A DNA stretch of 64,000 nt, taken from the NCBI GenBank assembly GCA_023213395.1, contig CM041465.1, forward strand, positions 165,423,741 through 165,487,740. Reading direction: 5' to 3'. Each line of letters starts with the position of its first letter. The first letter of the stretch is position 1. The position numbers were made by a program, and so were the translations under genes. This stretch comes from Cycas panzhihuaensis (taxonomy: Eukaryota > Cycadophyta). The notes beneath the pieces are model-generated. The model did not search any database, was not told where the DNA came from, and saw only the letters and a list, made by a program, of their open reading frames with translations. Of this stretch, positions 49,448 to 60,640 are shown piece after piece.

Positions 49448-49642
49448 CTAAGGAGGGTATGATTCATAGCCAACAAATTGGCTAAAATTATGTTGTGGGT
49501 TAACTATAGGAGGTTGCCCATAAGTAGTAGTGGAAGGTTGCCAAGAGTGTGGAGCATATGCTTGAAGAATTGGTTGTCCCACTCTTAACATGTATAAAGG
49601 TTGTTGAGGAGGTATGATTAAGAATGGTAATTGAGTATACAT
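49448..49642 (-). pseudogene. element A gag-like proline-rich frame
   Basis: A 64-residue open frame on the minus strand, rich in Pro, Gln and Tyr (YGQPPIVNPQHNFSQF, PQQPLYMLRVGQPILQ). Plant Tat-like gag proteins have such a region ahead of the capsid core. It starts about 150 bases inside repeat A2, the expected place for gag in a minus-strand element. There is no similarity strong enough to prove it. Confidence 0.4.
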
Positions 49643-49776
49643 AGAGGATGTGGATAAAATGTAGGAAATGTGGATGAAAGAAGGAGAAGGATATTCTCAA
49701 AATGAAAATTGGAATGCGAAGGGAAAGAGATATCTAAATTCTTATGAGAGCAGTAGGAAAGTGTTTGAACTTCCCT

Positions 49777-49790
49777 AATATGGTCACCAA
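49777..49790 (-). promoter_or_regulatory. candidate primer binding site of element A
   Basis: On the minus strand the LTR end (GGAATCA) is followed by TTC and then TTGGTGACC. Gypsy elements have a TGG-starting tRNA primer site within a few bases of the 5' LTR. Which tRNA it would pair with is not established here. Confidence 0.4.
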
Positions 49791-49793
49791 GAA

Positions 49794-51296
49794 TGATTCC
49801 AAGGAATTGGACTTAATCACTTGAGCTAACTTGAGCTGAGAGTTTAAATGATACAATTTGATGGGAATCTTTGACCCTCCTTTTAATGAGAAGGGAGTTT
49901 CTCTAAGAGTGTGTTGGATGTTGCAACATTATTATAGTTAGTTAGCTTTTATATTAAAATAAAAAACTTAAAAGAAATCAAAGAAAATATTTAAAAGACC
50001 TCAACTAATCTCAAAAGTACAATCAAGTAAAATAATAAAATCCCCTTTTATTGGGAAGAAAGCATACAACCTCTCAATGAATGAGAGTACCTTTGAGGGA
50101 AACTTATCCCTAAATAAACATCTTAAGGCTTCCTACTTATTTACCCTTCCCAAAGTTTCTTTCAAAGGGGAAATCTTATAATAGACCCCTAGCCCACCCA
50201 CAAGGATAAATTCTACATCATTCTAAACTAAAAGAAGGGAGAAATAACAAGTGTGAGGACCTAGGAGATCTCAAACCTTGGATTAATAACATTATCAAGG
50301 GTGAACCACTAGGGACTCTCTCACTCGATGATGATCCACCCATGAGGATGGACAACTCGATGATGCTTACATCTAATTCTAGAAGATTTTTATACTTAAA
50401 GATGAAATAGATAAAGAACAAGCCACCCTCAACCTAAAATGTGGTGGTAAGATAACACTTTTAATATTCAAAACATGACTATAATATAAAAATCTCAAAT
50501 AACAGAACGTTTATACACTAGGGATGCTGCGTCCTAGTCAATCACATAATCCTTTATAAAGAGAAGTATTTATTCCTAAAAGAAGGATGAGGTTGATATG
50601 TTAGGGATATTAAATATCAGTTAATCAAACAAGTCCTAACTCATAAGAATAAGGCCTAGCTTAAGGGACCACATAATAAGCATTCCTAAATGTAAAATTA
50701 ATATGCTTTCTCACAGTTGCATGAACAATATGCAAACAATTCAAAATAATGTTGTACTATTCAAATGAAGTATGAATGCACTCCTATCTTTTTTCTTCTC
50801 CTTCACTCTCTCTCTCTCTCTCAAAGAAAAAAGGTTAAATACACCTAAAGAAATATGAGAGTTCTTTTAATGCACTTATGCTTATCCTAGTTAATCTTTC
50901 TTTTACTTCTTAAGAAAGTTGACAAGAAGGAACTTGAAATATCTATCTATTATTATATAATTTTCTCTTTTGTTAAAGGATTAAAATAAAACTAGATGAT
51001 GAGTAAAAGAGAACTAGCCTGATAAGGGTAGATTACAATAACATTTGGATGATGAGTTGGCTTATCATCAAAAGTTCCAATAGAGAAATGAAAAGAGTAT
51101 TTTGCTACTATAATAGTTAGAGACCTAACAAATAGACTCAATTCCTTTTAGACATTCAAATATCTCAAAAAAAATACTAGATAAATTGATGAGAAATCAA
51201 ACAAATATTTATTCTAAGTCCTCTTTTTGTTTCTTATAAAAGTAACTCAATGGAATGAAAAAGAAAAACTCAAAACAAATAAATTTACCTAGTGGA
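49794..51296 (-). repeat. direct repeat A2, probable LTR of element A
   Basis: Second copy of A1. In the minus orientation this is the 5' LTR. Right of 51296 the base composition shifts to a higher G+C level and the sequence no longer matches A1. Confidence 0.75.
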
Positions 51297-53359
51297 ATTG
51301 CATCTATGGGATGGTAACTACACCTGGTTAGGATTAAGTTAGTTAATGAAAAGCTCTAGAATATAGAGTCAATCCAACAAGTGAAGGAAATCATCTACAT
51401 AGGGCATCCATGTATCAGAATACAGGTTTGGGACCCATGAATGGTACACAACTTCCCTCCAGGTAACTTAATTTTGGTCTTGGGGGTAGCACAAGTGAGG
51501 GATGTCCTCAGTTTCCCAAGTAACCTCAAGATGTAGGTCTTCACCCTTGGATGGACAGAAGGGAAGGGGAAGACCCAATGAGGAGATAGATCATCATGGA
51601 AAATGAAGAGATACGAATGGAATGTAGGTAGGTAAGCGACACGGGAGGCACACACTTGCAAGGATGGTGTTGGTAACCACTTAATACATGGGGCCAACCC
51701 AAAGGAGAAGGTATATAGATAGTTTAGTTAATGTGGGTATAATGGGATTAGAAGAGGATATGCTAGAGGATGAGTCCTTCTTGGACTAACCCACCTAAAA
51801 TGAGTTTAGGGGAACAAGGATGATGGCAAAAGAAGCTCTCACCATCCTACTTATGAAGGGGTAAACCTTCGATGTGTGATGGTGAAAGGGTGCCTAACTG
51901 GCTATATGAGCAAACAAGAGATAAAGAAGTATATATAAAAAATAATAAATATACTCTTGAAAAGAAAAAGCAAGAAGATAAAGGAAAAGAAACTAAGCCA
52001 GAAATGGAAATGACCAAGGAAAAGAAAGTGAGAGGCATACCTAGATTGAAGCGTTTCTTCCTTATCTGCGAATCGCATGATGAAACCTGCAATCACAAAG
52101 GTTCTCTACCCTTTTCAAATGGGCTATTAGGATATAAAATAGATATGTATATGTAGATAAAAGTTCCTAAAATGTCGTAAATAAAGTACTTTAATCAAGT
52201 AATTGTCTAGCTAAGAAAACAACTTCCAATCTCCTCAAGACAAGCAAAGCAAGATAAAGGACATGGATGGTTAGCCTTAGAATGGCTAACCCTCCAATGT
52301 ATACACCTCCACACTGCCTCTAAGCATAGGAACAATAGATTGGGATAGCCTAATGGTAGCAAATGATGGGAGAAATAAATAGCACAAGGTTTGTAAATGT
52401 TGTTTATGTTACAAATGTTGCAATGTGTAGCGTTTTGTAACTTCAACCAAGCCAAGACCCAAAGTCAATATGGGACACTACTCGAGGCTGGAGACTCTGC
52501 CTAAGTGAGGTGCTCAGGCCTGGAACCAATGTAGTAAGGGGTTACGTATACTGATACCATCAATGGCCTTCTTCTAGGAGCTCCCTGGTAGCCAAGAAAG
52601 GCACAGGAGAATGAGAGGAAAAGAGGAGAAGGGGGTTGCCCTTGAGGAGTAGGCCTAGTTGGGTGCGAACCCACCATGGCTCCTTTCTCTCACTCTTTAA
52701 AGACCTCTTCTTGCAGCCTCCTTGGAGAAAGTAGGAAGGTAATATCTACAAAAATAAAGGGATGGAGGGGATGCCTCCTATATGTGGTAGAAAACTGAGA
52801 AATGAAAGATATACTAAGTGATCTAATCTCTTTTAAGGAAGTTAAAAGGAACAAGATGAAACAAATATGAAGTGGTACCTACTATGGCTAGATTAGTGGT
52901 AGGTCTGCCTAAGAAAATGGCAGAAAAGGATAGATCTATGGGGTTTACAGGTGGATCCATGTAAGAGCTATGAAACCTAAAGAGAAGCTTGGGGAAACTT
53001 GATGATTAAGCATGGAGGCGAGACTTAGAGCGTATCCTTGCTTGGAGAAGCTTGTTCTTGAGCCTGCTACCATAAATCTGAGCTACAGAAGGTGGATCTC
53101 AGGCTGGGACATAGGTATCTCAGATGTTGCAGGGCATTCTTACAGAAAACTACCTGTGAAATTAGGAGAAGAGAGAAGAATAGATGGAAGAAGAGATGGA
53201 AAATGAAGTTCTTTTAGGTTTTATACCTAACCTTAGCTTAATTAGATGATTAGGGTTAGGTTGGTACTTAGGGGATGGCTAAGCCACATGGCAATTTTGA
53301 AAAAAAAGTAAAATTTTCCATGGTAGATTAAGAAAAGATATTTATGATAGTCGCCTTGT
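51297..53359. other. region without recognised gene, between element A and the 3' part of the Tat-like element
   Basis: Several short open frames occur on both strands (for example 51395-51697 minus, 51872-52156 plus, 53012-53206 plus), but none shows a motif I know. By position it may be 3' untranslated region and LTR of the minus-strand Tat-like element that starts beyond 64000. Confidence 0.45.
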
Positions 53360-53400
53360 GGTAAACTTTGTGATACCATGAAGTTTACCGCAGTACTGCG
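53360..53400. other. double hairpin
   Basis: GGTAAACTT (53360-53368) and AAGTTTACC (53381-53389) form a 9-base stem around a 12-base loop. They are followed at once by the perfect 12-base palindrome CGCAGTACTGCG (53389-53400). A related arrangement occurs at 55991-56037. Confidence 0.8.
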
Positions 53401-54020
53401 ACATTTGTTGTGGTGCAGTGACAAAAGCAAAAATAAGAGGAGATAAGGCACCTAGGAGCCCTAAAGGAGGGTACCCAAGGCCTAGGAAGGGATGGTCCTC
53501 TATCCAAGTGGTTGGGGACAGTCATGTAGAAAGGATGACCTAAACCGAATGGGGTACCGGAGAGGTAGGATTCCCAGGAAGCTGGTAAACAGATAGGTAT
53601 ACACCAATCACACCTAGTAGGGCACTAAGAGCTATGATGTGGCAAAGAGGGTATGAACGAATCATACGGGCTAAGTGATGCTTGAGATAATATGGAGGCG
53701 TATAGGAGGATTAGAGAGTGCCATGGGGATACATGTCCCATTAATCGTCATAAGCTAAAATAGTGTCAAGCAATATGATAAAGCAACAGATGCAAGATGA
53801 TCACTTAAATGTATTAGTCAGTCATGCAATAGAAGGATGCTTTGATTTACCTTTCTATAGAAGTAGCAAAGGCAAAGGATAGAAGCATACCTACACTTAC
53901 CTAAGTTGACTTGCCAATAACCTATTCTTGGTAGCCAAGAAACACTACCTCCTTGGCAGGAGAGCCTTGCAGCTCGGAGGCGTCATGCAACGATGAATGC
54001 TGTTAATACAATGTTAGTAA

Positions 54021-54145
<125 letters not shown>

Positions 54146-54529
54146 ATAACATTGGTGCAAGCCAAGGGCAACAACGAGTGTCATAGCAGAATGCGTGGGT
54201 GTAGAGGCAAGGGCGAGGCAACATAGGGGCTACCTGTGTGTCACCATATAGATAATAAGCAATGATAATAGATGATGGGGATGCCCCCATCATAAGAGTG
54301 TAATGGAAGGGTGGTAATAACCACACATTCGATTAGACAGGTGTCATGGATGAGGTGCTATGTATAGAAGATAAGCCAATACCAATAGGACTTATGTGCT
54401 AAGAGGGATGCTAAGAGTAGAGTGAAGAAACAAACCTGGTGGTTGCCATAGTTTAATCTTATTAGCGGTTGAATTTCAGAGGTGCAAATAGATCGTAATG
54501 TAAAAGAAAAGGTGACCCCAGACCTGGGT

Positions 54530-54975
54530 GCCTGGGCAACTGAACAAGTCTCTTAAGGTGGGTCGCTAAGAAGGGGGAGGCGACGCTCAAGGATGAGATG
54601 AATCAAGCTGTCCACCTCAACGTTGAGAGCCTGAGGAATGTGTCAGATGTTAATAAATGGAAAACAAGCCAATAAGGACCTAGCGGTTGAAGTGAGGGCT
54701 CTCAGGCATAGGCAGCACACCTGGTAGACCTGGGTGAGATAAGACACCACAACCTAAGAGTCGCAGAAAAGGATAATGGGTCCATGGTGGAAGTGGATCA
54801 CACCAGTAAGGGCCTCAACAACAGTTGTATACTCATCTTCGTTATTGGTAGCCTCAGGAAGGAAGACTCTAGAACATATGAAGTCGTGTCTGGAAGGGTC
54901 ACAGATAATCCACACAATGGTGGAAAGGCCTGGGTTGTCACAACTTCTGCCATTGGTAAAAATGAGTAACACCAT
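54530..54975 (-). pseudogene. second (archaeal-type) RNase H of the Tat-like element
   Basis: Open for 73 residues on the minus strand: IFTNGRSCDNPG, STIVWIICDPSRHDFI, FLPEATNNEDEYTTVVEALT and HHGPIILFCDS, then after a stop at a Gln codon VVVSYLTQVYQV and HIPQALNVEVDSLI. These are the four RNase HI active-site blocks. The first catalytic Asp is Asn (TNG instead of TDG, a G to A change). The Glu of D/A-E-Y, the Asp of CDS and the Asp of VDSL are kept. The archaeal type is indicated by the T-D-G-S-x-x-N-P-G opening and the N-N-x-A-E-Y box. It lies about 3.9 kb beyond the integrase end. Confidence 0.85.
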
Positions 54976-55536
54976 AATAGGAGGAATTGAGGTCTCATTA
55001 GAGAAGATGTTGATAGGATCGATGGGTCAAAAGAACTCAACGATGTGAAACAGTCATGGGGAAGGCTTGAGTGGCTATTAATAAAGGCCGTGAAGGGTAG
55101 GAAGACCTAGATATAAGGCTACTCAAGGGCAAAGAAGACTATCTAGCAGATGAGAAAGAACCAGTGGCAGAAAGGCCCCTCTAGGGGTGTCAAAGGTCAC
55201 TTAAGGAAGTGAAACGTAGTCTGGGATGAGGGGATGCCTCCTTTGGGAGCCCTAGAGGCTCGAATGGATAATAAAAATGGGCTCAAGATGATGAAATGAG
55301 CCAAATGAGTATAAACTTGAATACATATGGAGGTGGCACATAAAATAAGGCAGAAAGGGGTTTCATAGGGCTAAAAAGGGGTGCCATAAATGCACCTAGA
55401 GGGTGAGGAGAAAAATAGAGCTACTGAGGTAAAATAGGAGATAGGCCAAGAAGGCAAAGGTGATTAGGAAAGAGAGATGGTCCCAAGGGCTGTTGCGGTG
55501 AGAGAAACAGAAGAAGTGCCCATCGAGGCCCCCGCC
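54976..55536. other. spacer between second RNase H and accessory-gene promoter
   Basis: No gene recognised; the minus-strand reading upstream of the RNase H (for example PIDPINIFSNETSIPPIM) may be part of the same protein as the RNase H. Confidence 0.4.
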
Positions 55537-55543
55537 TATATAA
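55537..55543 (+). promoter_or_regulatory. candidate TATA box of the antisense accessory gene
   Basis: TATATAA within GCCTATATAAGGAAAACTCG on the plus strand, in locally GC-richer sequence, about 700 bases before the first recognisable plant mobile domain residues. Its context matches plant core promoters. Confidence 0.4.
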
Positions 55544-55990
55544 GGAAAACTCGACAAAAACGAGGTTTATTTTCATGGGCTCATGATTGATTCAGAGCCC
55601 TTTCCCTTACGTAGCAGAGTACTGCCTGACTTCAAAGGCATGCATAGAGAGATCAAACCATCGAATCAAGATGTAGAGACAACCGGTAGGGTCAGGGAGA
55701 TGAGATGGCAATAGTGAGGCCAGATCTAGTAAGTGGATCACCCATTTCCTTCTCCATCTTGTCATTTATATTTAATGGCTTTTTATTAGTTTTCAATATA
55801 ATTTTTGGCCCCTTATGGGTAGATCGAAACCCAACGAAATGGGGGACCAAGGCATTAGGTAGCCCTAGGCCCGATGGACCTAAGCGAGGCCCAACCAGAT
55901 AAAATATTTAATTTTTTAGGTGGTAGATCCCCTCTAATGTGGGGGTAGGACTGGCACCATAACAAAGATCATGGTACTGCAAACTTTGCT

Positions 55991-56037
55991 ATGGGGCTAT
56001 GGCCCCATGCTAAACTCTACAGTACCATACAGTTTAG
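55991..56037. other. double hairpin related to 53360-53400
   Basis: ATGGGGC (55991-55997) and GCCCCAT (56002-56008) form one stem. CTAAACT (56010-56016) and AGTTTAG (56031-56037) form the next, with a GTACCAT loop similar to the loop ATACCAT of the 53360 hairpin. Confidence 0.75.
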
Positions 56038-56235
56038 TGTGGTGTAGAGGTAGATAGGTTGAAAACACAAAGGATAGCCTGAAGGAGTGCCAAACCTCAG
56101 CAAGGAAGGAATGAGGGGTAGTCCTGAGGGCAGGGAGGAAGGTTTGGATGAGCTCTAATTGGTTTTGGGTTGTTTACAGGTGATTATTGTAGTGGACATC
56201 TACGGGAACATAGGGGTGGCTATGATTAGCTTTAT

Positions 56236-57178
56236 TGAGATGATGTCCCATGAGGATAGGCAAGTGCTGGGGAGATGTTGCCTACTAAAGGCCATCTAGA
56301 CACCATAGTATGCATCCAATCAGTGCCTCCTAATGGGTATAGTTTCACATTGAGATCGATGATGGCATGTATTCCACCTCCCCCAAGTGGGAGATGTCAC
56401 AATCACACTAGGAGATATCAAGAGGATCCTATGGGTACCAACAACAGGAGTATTAGTGTCACTAGGGGCATTACCTAGCAATGACACAACACACAAGGAG
56501 GCAGTGACCTACTTCACAGGTCAGGACCAGTAGAAGAGGAGAGGTATTCCAGTGCAGAGTATGATTATGTCACATATTCCTTAAGTGAGGAAGTTGATTA
56601 TATTATGCATTATGTTCTGGATATCCTAAAAATAGAACTATAGGAACATACGCAGTGGATGGATGGATACAGTGAGGAGATGAGAGGCCAGAGAGAGGCC
56701 AGATTAGGCTACACTGATAGTGGCAAACTTAATCACCCAGCTAAATGCCATCAAGGTGGCTAGGAGAGGAGGATTATCATATAGCATGCTGCTGCAATGT
56801 TAGTTTTTTTATCATTTTAGGGTAGTGGCACCAATAGGAGGACCACATCCTATCTCAGCATAGGCTCTTATGGTCCATAGATGGTAGACTTGGTTCAAGG
56901 GGACTAAGGACCAGGCACATGTTCAGCGCTCAGTGGAGGCAACATCACTAGACCTCCTCACCATGGCAGACTATATAACAGGCCTATATAGAGGGGTGAG
57001 GTGGGATAGTGATGACGAGGCAGAAGGAGCAAGAGGTGCCCATGGTGATAGAGATGATGATGATGGAGGTGAGAGAGCTGGCCTATCAAGAACAACTGGT
57101 GGAGAGGTAGGGCCGTCAGGAGCCATGGGAGAAGAGGCAGGTCCTTTAGGTACTACAAAGGGAGGTAGAACATCCTAG
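56236..57178 (+). pseudogene. plant mobile domain accessory protein, antisense to the Tat-like element
   Basis: The plus strand reads EDRQVLGRCCLLKAI, then a stop-broken stretch, then WHVFHLPQVGDVTITLGDIK directly followed by RILWVPTTGVLVSLGALPSN (56368-56480). V/T-F-H-L-P-x-G-E-x-T-I-T-L-x-D is the hallmark of the plant mobile domain, a family found in host proteins such as MAIN and in plant transposons. TAG and TGA stops stand where Gln, Trp or Arg fit. A second open part, 56933-57178, ends in an acidic and Gly-rich stretch (DSDDEAEGARGAHGDRDDDD). An intron may separate the parts (the 56800-56825 region is T-rich and ends in TTTTAG). The function of such proteins inside retroelements is not known to me. 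Confidence 0.7.
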
Positions 57179-57489
57179 ACACTAGTCCAGAGGTTGAGGA
57201 TAATAAGGAGAGCCCAGGCAATGGTAGCACCAGCAGAGGAGGGTGGAGGTGCCTCGGCAGGTCAAGCCATGGGTGAGGTATTACTAGAGGAGGAGGAGGT
57301 ACTAGCAGTAAGGGGAGGACTCGAGGAGGAGGTGATCATCTGAGTTAAGGAGCCAACAGTCCCAACATGTGAGATGCTACCTTTTCCTATCGTCATTCGA
57401 TCACTAGATATTTGGTTGTTTTGGTTTATTTAGTTTGTTTGGTGTACATATATAGATATATATACTGACACATGGCATGTTAGATTTCA

Positions 57490-58160
57490 CAGGAGTGATG
57501 GATATTGGGAGGTTGGTTGAGGTAGTAGTCTGGGAGATGTTTCCCTAGGCCTACGTAGAGGGGTAACCTCCCATCCAGGTGGGAGAGGAGCCACGGTTGG
57601 AAAGGGCCTACATGGTAGCATTCGTCCCATTAGTCAAGTCTAGGGACATGTAGGTAGCAGAGTCCCAAGAGCACGAGGCATGAGTGGGACAGCTATAGGG
57701 TGAGCTAGACAGGACTAGAGTGGAGAGGGATGCTCTATGAGGCTGGGTCCAGGCACTAGAGGCTCAGGGAGGAGCAAGAGGTGATATAGATAGTTGCATC
57801 AGGGTAGCAGTACTAGAGGAATGACTCTAAGGGGTGGAGGAGGTGCTCCAGAGGATGGAGGAGAGGCTCCAAGGAGTAGAGGGTGAGAGGAATTGTATCT
57901 AGGTATGATATGATCAACTAGTGGATTAGGTGGCGTCAAGGTCGTCGTAGAGCAAGACACATACTCATATGGTCACGACGACCCCGAGGAGGCCTCAAGA
58001 TAAGGGGAGCGAGGCAGGGAGCTCCCAGAGGTGCATGAAGAGTCTGGGAGGTGTGTGGTCCTTAGGAAAGGGATCACATAGACCAGGAGATGATACACCA
58101 GGAGTAGGAGAGGATTAGGGAGTAGGAGATACTAGTTTTGATTTGGGAAAGCACCAAACC
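57490..58160 (+). pseudogene. coiled-coil C-terminal part of the accessory protein
   Basis: Plus-strand frame with AESQEHEA, VGQL, GELDRTRVERDAL, VQALEAQGGARGDIDSCIRV, VEEVLQRMEERLQGVEGERN and YDQLVD, a clear heptad-rich coiled coil. The stops within it are TAG or TGA in places where Gln or Arg continue the heptads, that is CAG to TAG and CGA to TGA changes, so the frame was one exon before decay. A Ser/Thr/Pro-rich tail follows (MVTTTPRRPQDKGSEAGSSQ). By strand and spacing I take it as the end of the same protein as the plant mobile domain part, although an intron of about 300 bases (57179-57489) must be assumed. Confidence 0.6.
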
Positions 58161-58884
58161 TCTAGGGAGTCACCATATGTTGCTACATGATTGTACTCCT
58201 CCTTACAAGGATTTTGGCTTCTCGTGGATGATGTACCATACCATTTATATGATATGATACATTATGATTTTATGTATATAGACGTGGCTATTGGGACCCC
58301 ATTTGATATATGCTGATGTGTGTGATGACATATGATGATGGGTGATGTTGTATTTACTTTTATATGTATGTTTGTATGTATATATGTGAGGGTGCACAGA
58401 TGCACGAGGAGCTATGGACCATGATGTTTTGAGTTGATTGTCATATGGTTTATGTTAGAGGTTTATTTAAGTTTCACATACTTCCTTCCATATAGGGCCA
58501 CATTACTAGTAGGCACACACATGATCACCATAAGCATTGGCGATAGATATATGTGGGGCTAGGAGACATGGAGGCATACATATCTACATAGGAGCATAGC
58601 GGGATATGTAAAGGAAGCACCGATGAGACAGAGAGTAGCGATACTCGAGCACACCATTCTAGTTGGGGGAGTATTTTCGGGCTTAGGAGAAACAAGGATA
58701 ACACATCCAACTAGGAGGATGAGACCCCCAAATATAAGGGGAAAGGAGTTCCATGAGAGGAACCCAATGGAAACAAGAAGGCCACCCTAAATGACCATCC
58801 CACCCATGACTAGGAGGAATGGGAACCCGCCTAGGGTGGTAGTTTAGGCTCATTTTGAACCACAAGGAGAGGAGTGAAATAGTC
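58161..58884. other. spacer between accessory gene and integrase end
   Basis: Minus-strand untranslated sequence behind the integrase, and plus-strand 3' flank of the accessory gene. No motif recognised. Confidence 0.5.
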
Positions 58885-60045
58885 ACATGTAAAATTTCTT
58901 TAAGAATTTCCCATTGAAGGCCTTCTCAAATTAGAGACCTTCTAGGGTTGTTATCCTGTAAGCATCATTATCGAGGTACTCAAGAACGACAAAGGGGCCA
59001 ACCCATTTGGGCACGAATTTGGTCAAGCAATTATGGAGATACTCCAGTTTGAGAACATGGTCCCTAGGATGTAAAGGACAAGAATGAAGGTGTTTGTCAT
59101 ATGTCCTTCATTCCCTGGCCTTAGAAGCGAGGTTTACTTGGTAGGCGATCAAGCGCTTCTCATCTAGGGCCTCGAGGTCTAAGAGGCAAGCTTGACGAAT
59201 AGACTCCTCATCAACAAGACCTTAGAGAGAGACTCATAAGGAAGGAATCTCCACTTCCAATGGGAGAACCACTTCTGTTTCGTATACTAGGAAGGAAAGG
59301 GTCATTCTAATAGCCATACAGATAGATGTGCGATATGCCCATAAAGTGGAAGGGAGCTAGAGATGCCAATCTCTTTGAGATTGGGCCATGGTTTTCTTTA
59401 AAATGTTTATGAGGGTTTTGTTAAATGATTTGACTTGGCCATTGGCCTAGGGGTAATAGGGAGAGGAAGTTTTGTGAGAAATTTTGAATTTCTCACAAAG
59501 TTCATCCATCTCTTTATTACAGAAAGGAGTTCCATTGTCCGTGTTTAAGACATCGGAACACCAAAATGGTAAATGATATGCAAGTAGACAATGGTGGCTA
59601 TCGTCTTACTAGGAGTAGTGGTCAAAGGGCTTGCTTCCACCCATTTAGTAAAGTACTTCGTAGCAGTTAAGATGAACTTGTACTACAATGAAGAGGATGG
59701 AGATATGGCTCCAATAAGGTCCAACCCTTATTGGGAGAAGGGCCATGGAGATATGATGGGATGGAGGGCCTTAGAAGACAAGTCAGTGATGTTAGTGTAC
59801 TCCTAGCACCACCAACATCTCAAGGCATAAGCATGGGCATCCTTAAAGAGGGATGGCCAGTAATACCCCATACGGAGGATCCTTTGGGCCATGGATTATC
59901 CCCCAAAGTGACCCCCGTAAATGTCATTATGACATTCACTGAGTATTTGGTTCGCTTCATCAGGGTTGATGCAGTGAAGAAGGATCCCATTGAAGGATCT
60001 CTTATACAATACTTTGCCCATAAGGAGGTACTACCTGGCAGTAGC
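58885..60045 (-). pseudogene. Tat-like integrase
   Basis: Minus strand. Zinc-binding N-terminus: CHNDIYGGHFGG, MAQRILRMGYYWPSLFKDAH and ALRCWWCQE give the HHCC set. Core: YFTKWVEASPL near 59660, where the residue that is normally the first catalytic Asp (before YFTKW) is Lys. NTDNGTPFCNKEMDELCEKF keeps the second Asp. ANGQVKSFNKTLINILKKTM has Lys for the catalytic Glu (G to A type). C-terminus: NKFVPKWVGPF-like and DNDAYRITTLEGL. Thus two of three catalytic residues are gone. A few TAG or TAA stops and one or two frameshifts occur. Confidence 0.85.
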
Positions 60046-60640
60046 TCAAATATGAGACCTTACTTTGTTGCTAGCTTCAGGGCGATATTGTTGCTGAGCG
60101 AGGTATCGTACAATGTCCCCATACCACTCATTGTCAATAAGTGGATGGGGAGGAGAATCATGAATGGCCAAGATAGGCTCATCAAGGAGAGAATCGTCAA
60201 TGGGAACACCAGAAGGGTTCAGGATAGGGGTGTCAGTGAGTTGCTCAGCCATGACCATCCCCTTCTTTGACTTCCTGTTAATGATTTGGAGGTCAAATTG
60301 CTGAAGGAGGATGGCCCATTTACTAGTCCTACTTGTCAGGTCAGGTTGAGTGAATAAATATCGTAGGGGATCAGATTGGATGATCACCCGAGTGGTATTC
60401 CTAAGCAAATAGTGCAAGAACTTCTTGGTTGCATGTACCAAGGAGAGACACTCATTCTTGATGAGAGAATAGTTAAGTTCAACAACCATGAGAGTGCGAC
60501 TGATGAAGTAGATGGCCCTCTCGATTCTTAAATCATCCTCCTGAGCTAACATAATGCCTAAGAACTCATCAGTAACCAAGATATAAAGAATGAACGGCAT
60601 GTCAAAGAGAGGGGGGACAAGTCAGGGCAGAAGCAAGGGC
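60046..60640 (-). pseudogene. Tat-like RNase H (first, gypsy type)
   Basis: Open for 184 residues (60600-60046). MPFILYILVTDEFLGIMLAQ holds the first acidic residue in TDE. ERAIYFISRTLMVVELNYS and LIKNECLSLVHATKKFLHYL hold the catalytic Glu (K-N-E). VIIQSDPLRYLFTQPDLTSR holds the third Asp, and SKWAILLQQFDLQIINRKSK closes the domain. The remaining residues form the linker to the integrase. This is the longest intact protein segment in the window. Confidence 0.9.

Noticed and set aside
54776-55048. Two overlapping plus frames
   Set aside because: Antisense shadows of the second RNase H, whose active-site blocks are clear on the minus strand.
55705-55902. 65-codon plus frame as a gene
   Set aside because: No recognisable motif; it lies between the candidate TATA box and the plant mobile domain and is more likely leader sequence.
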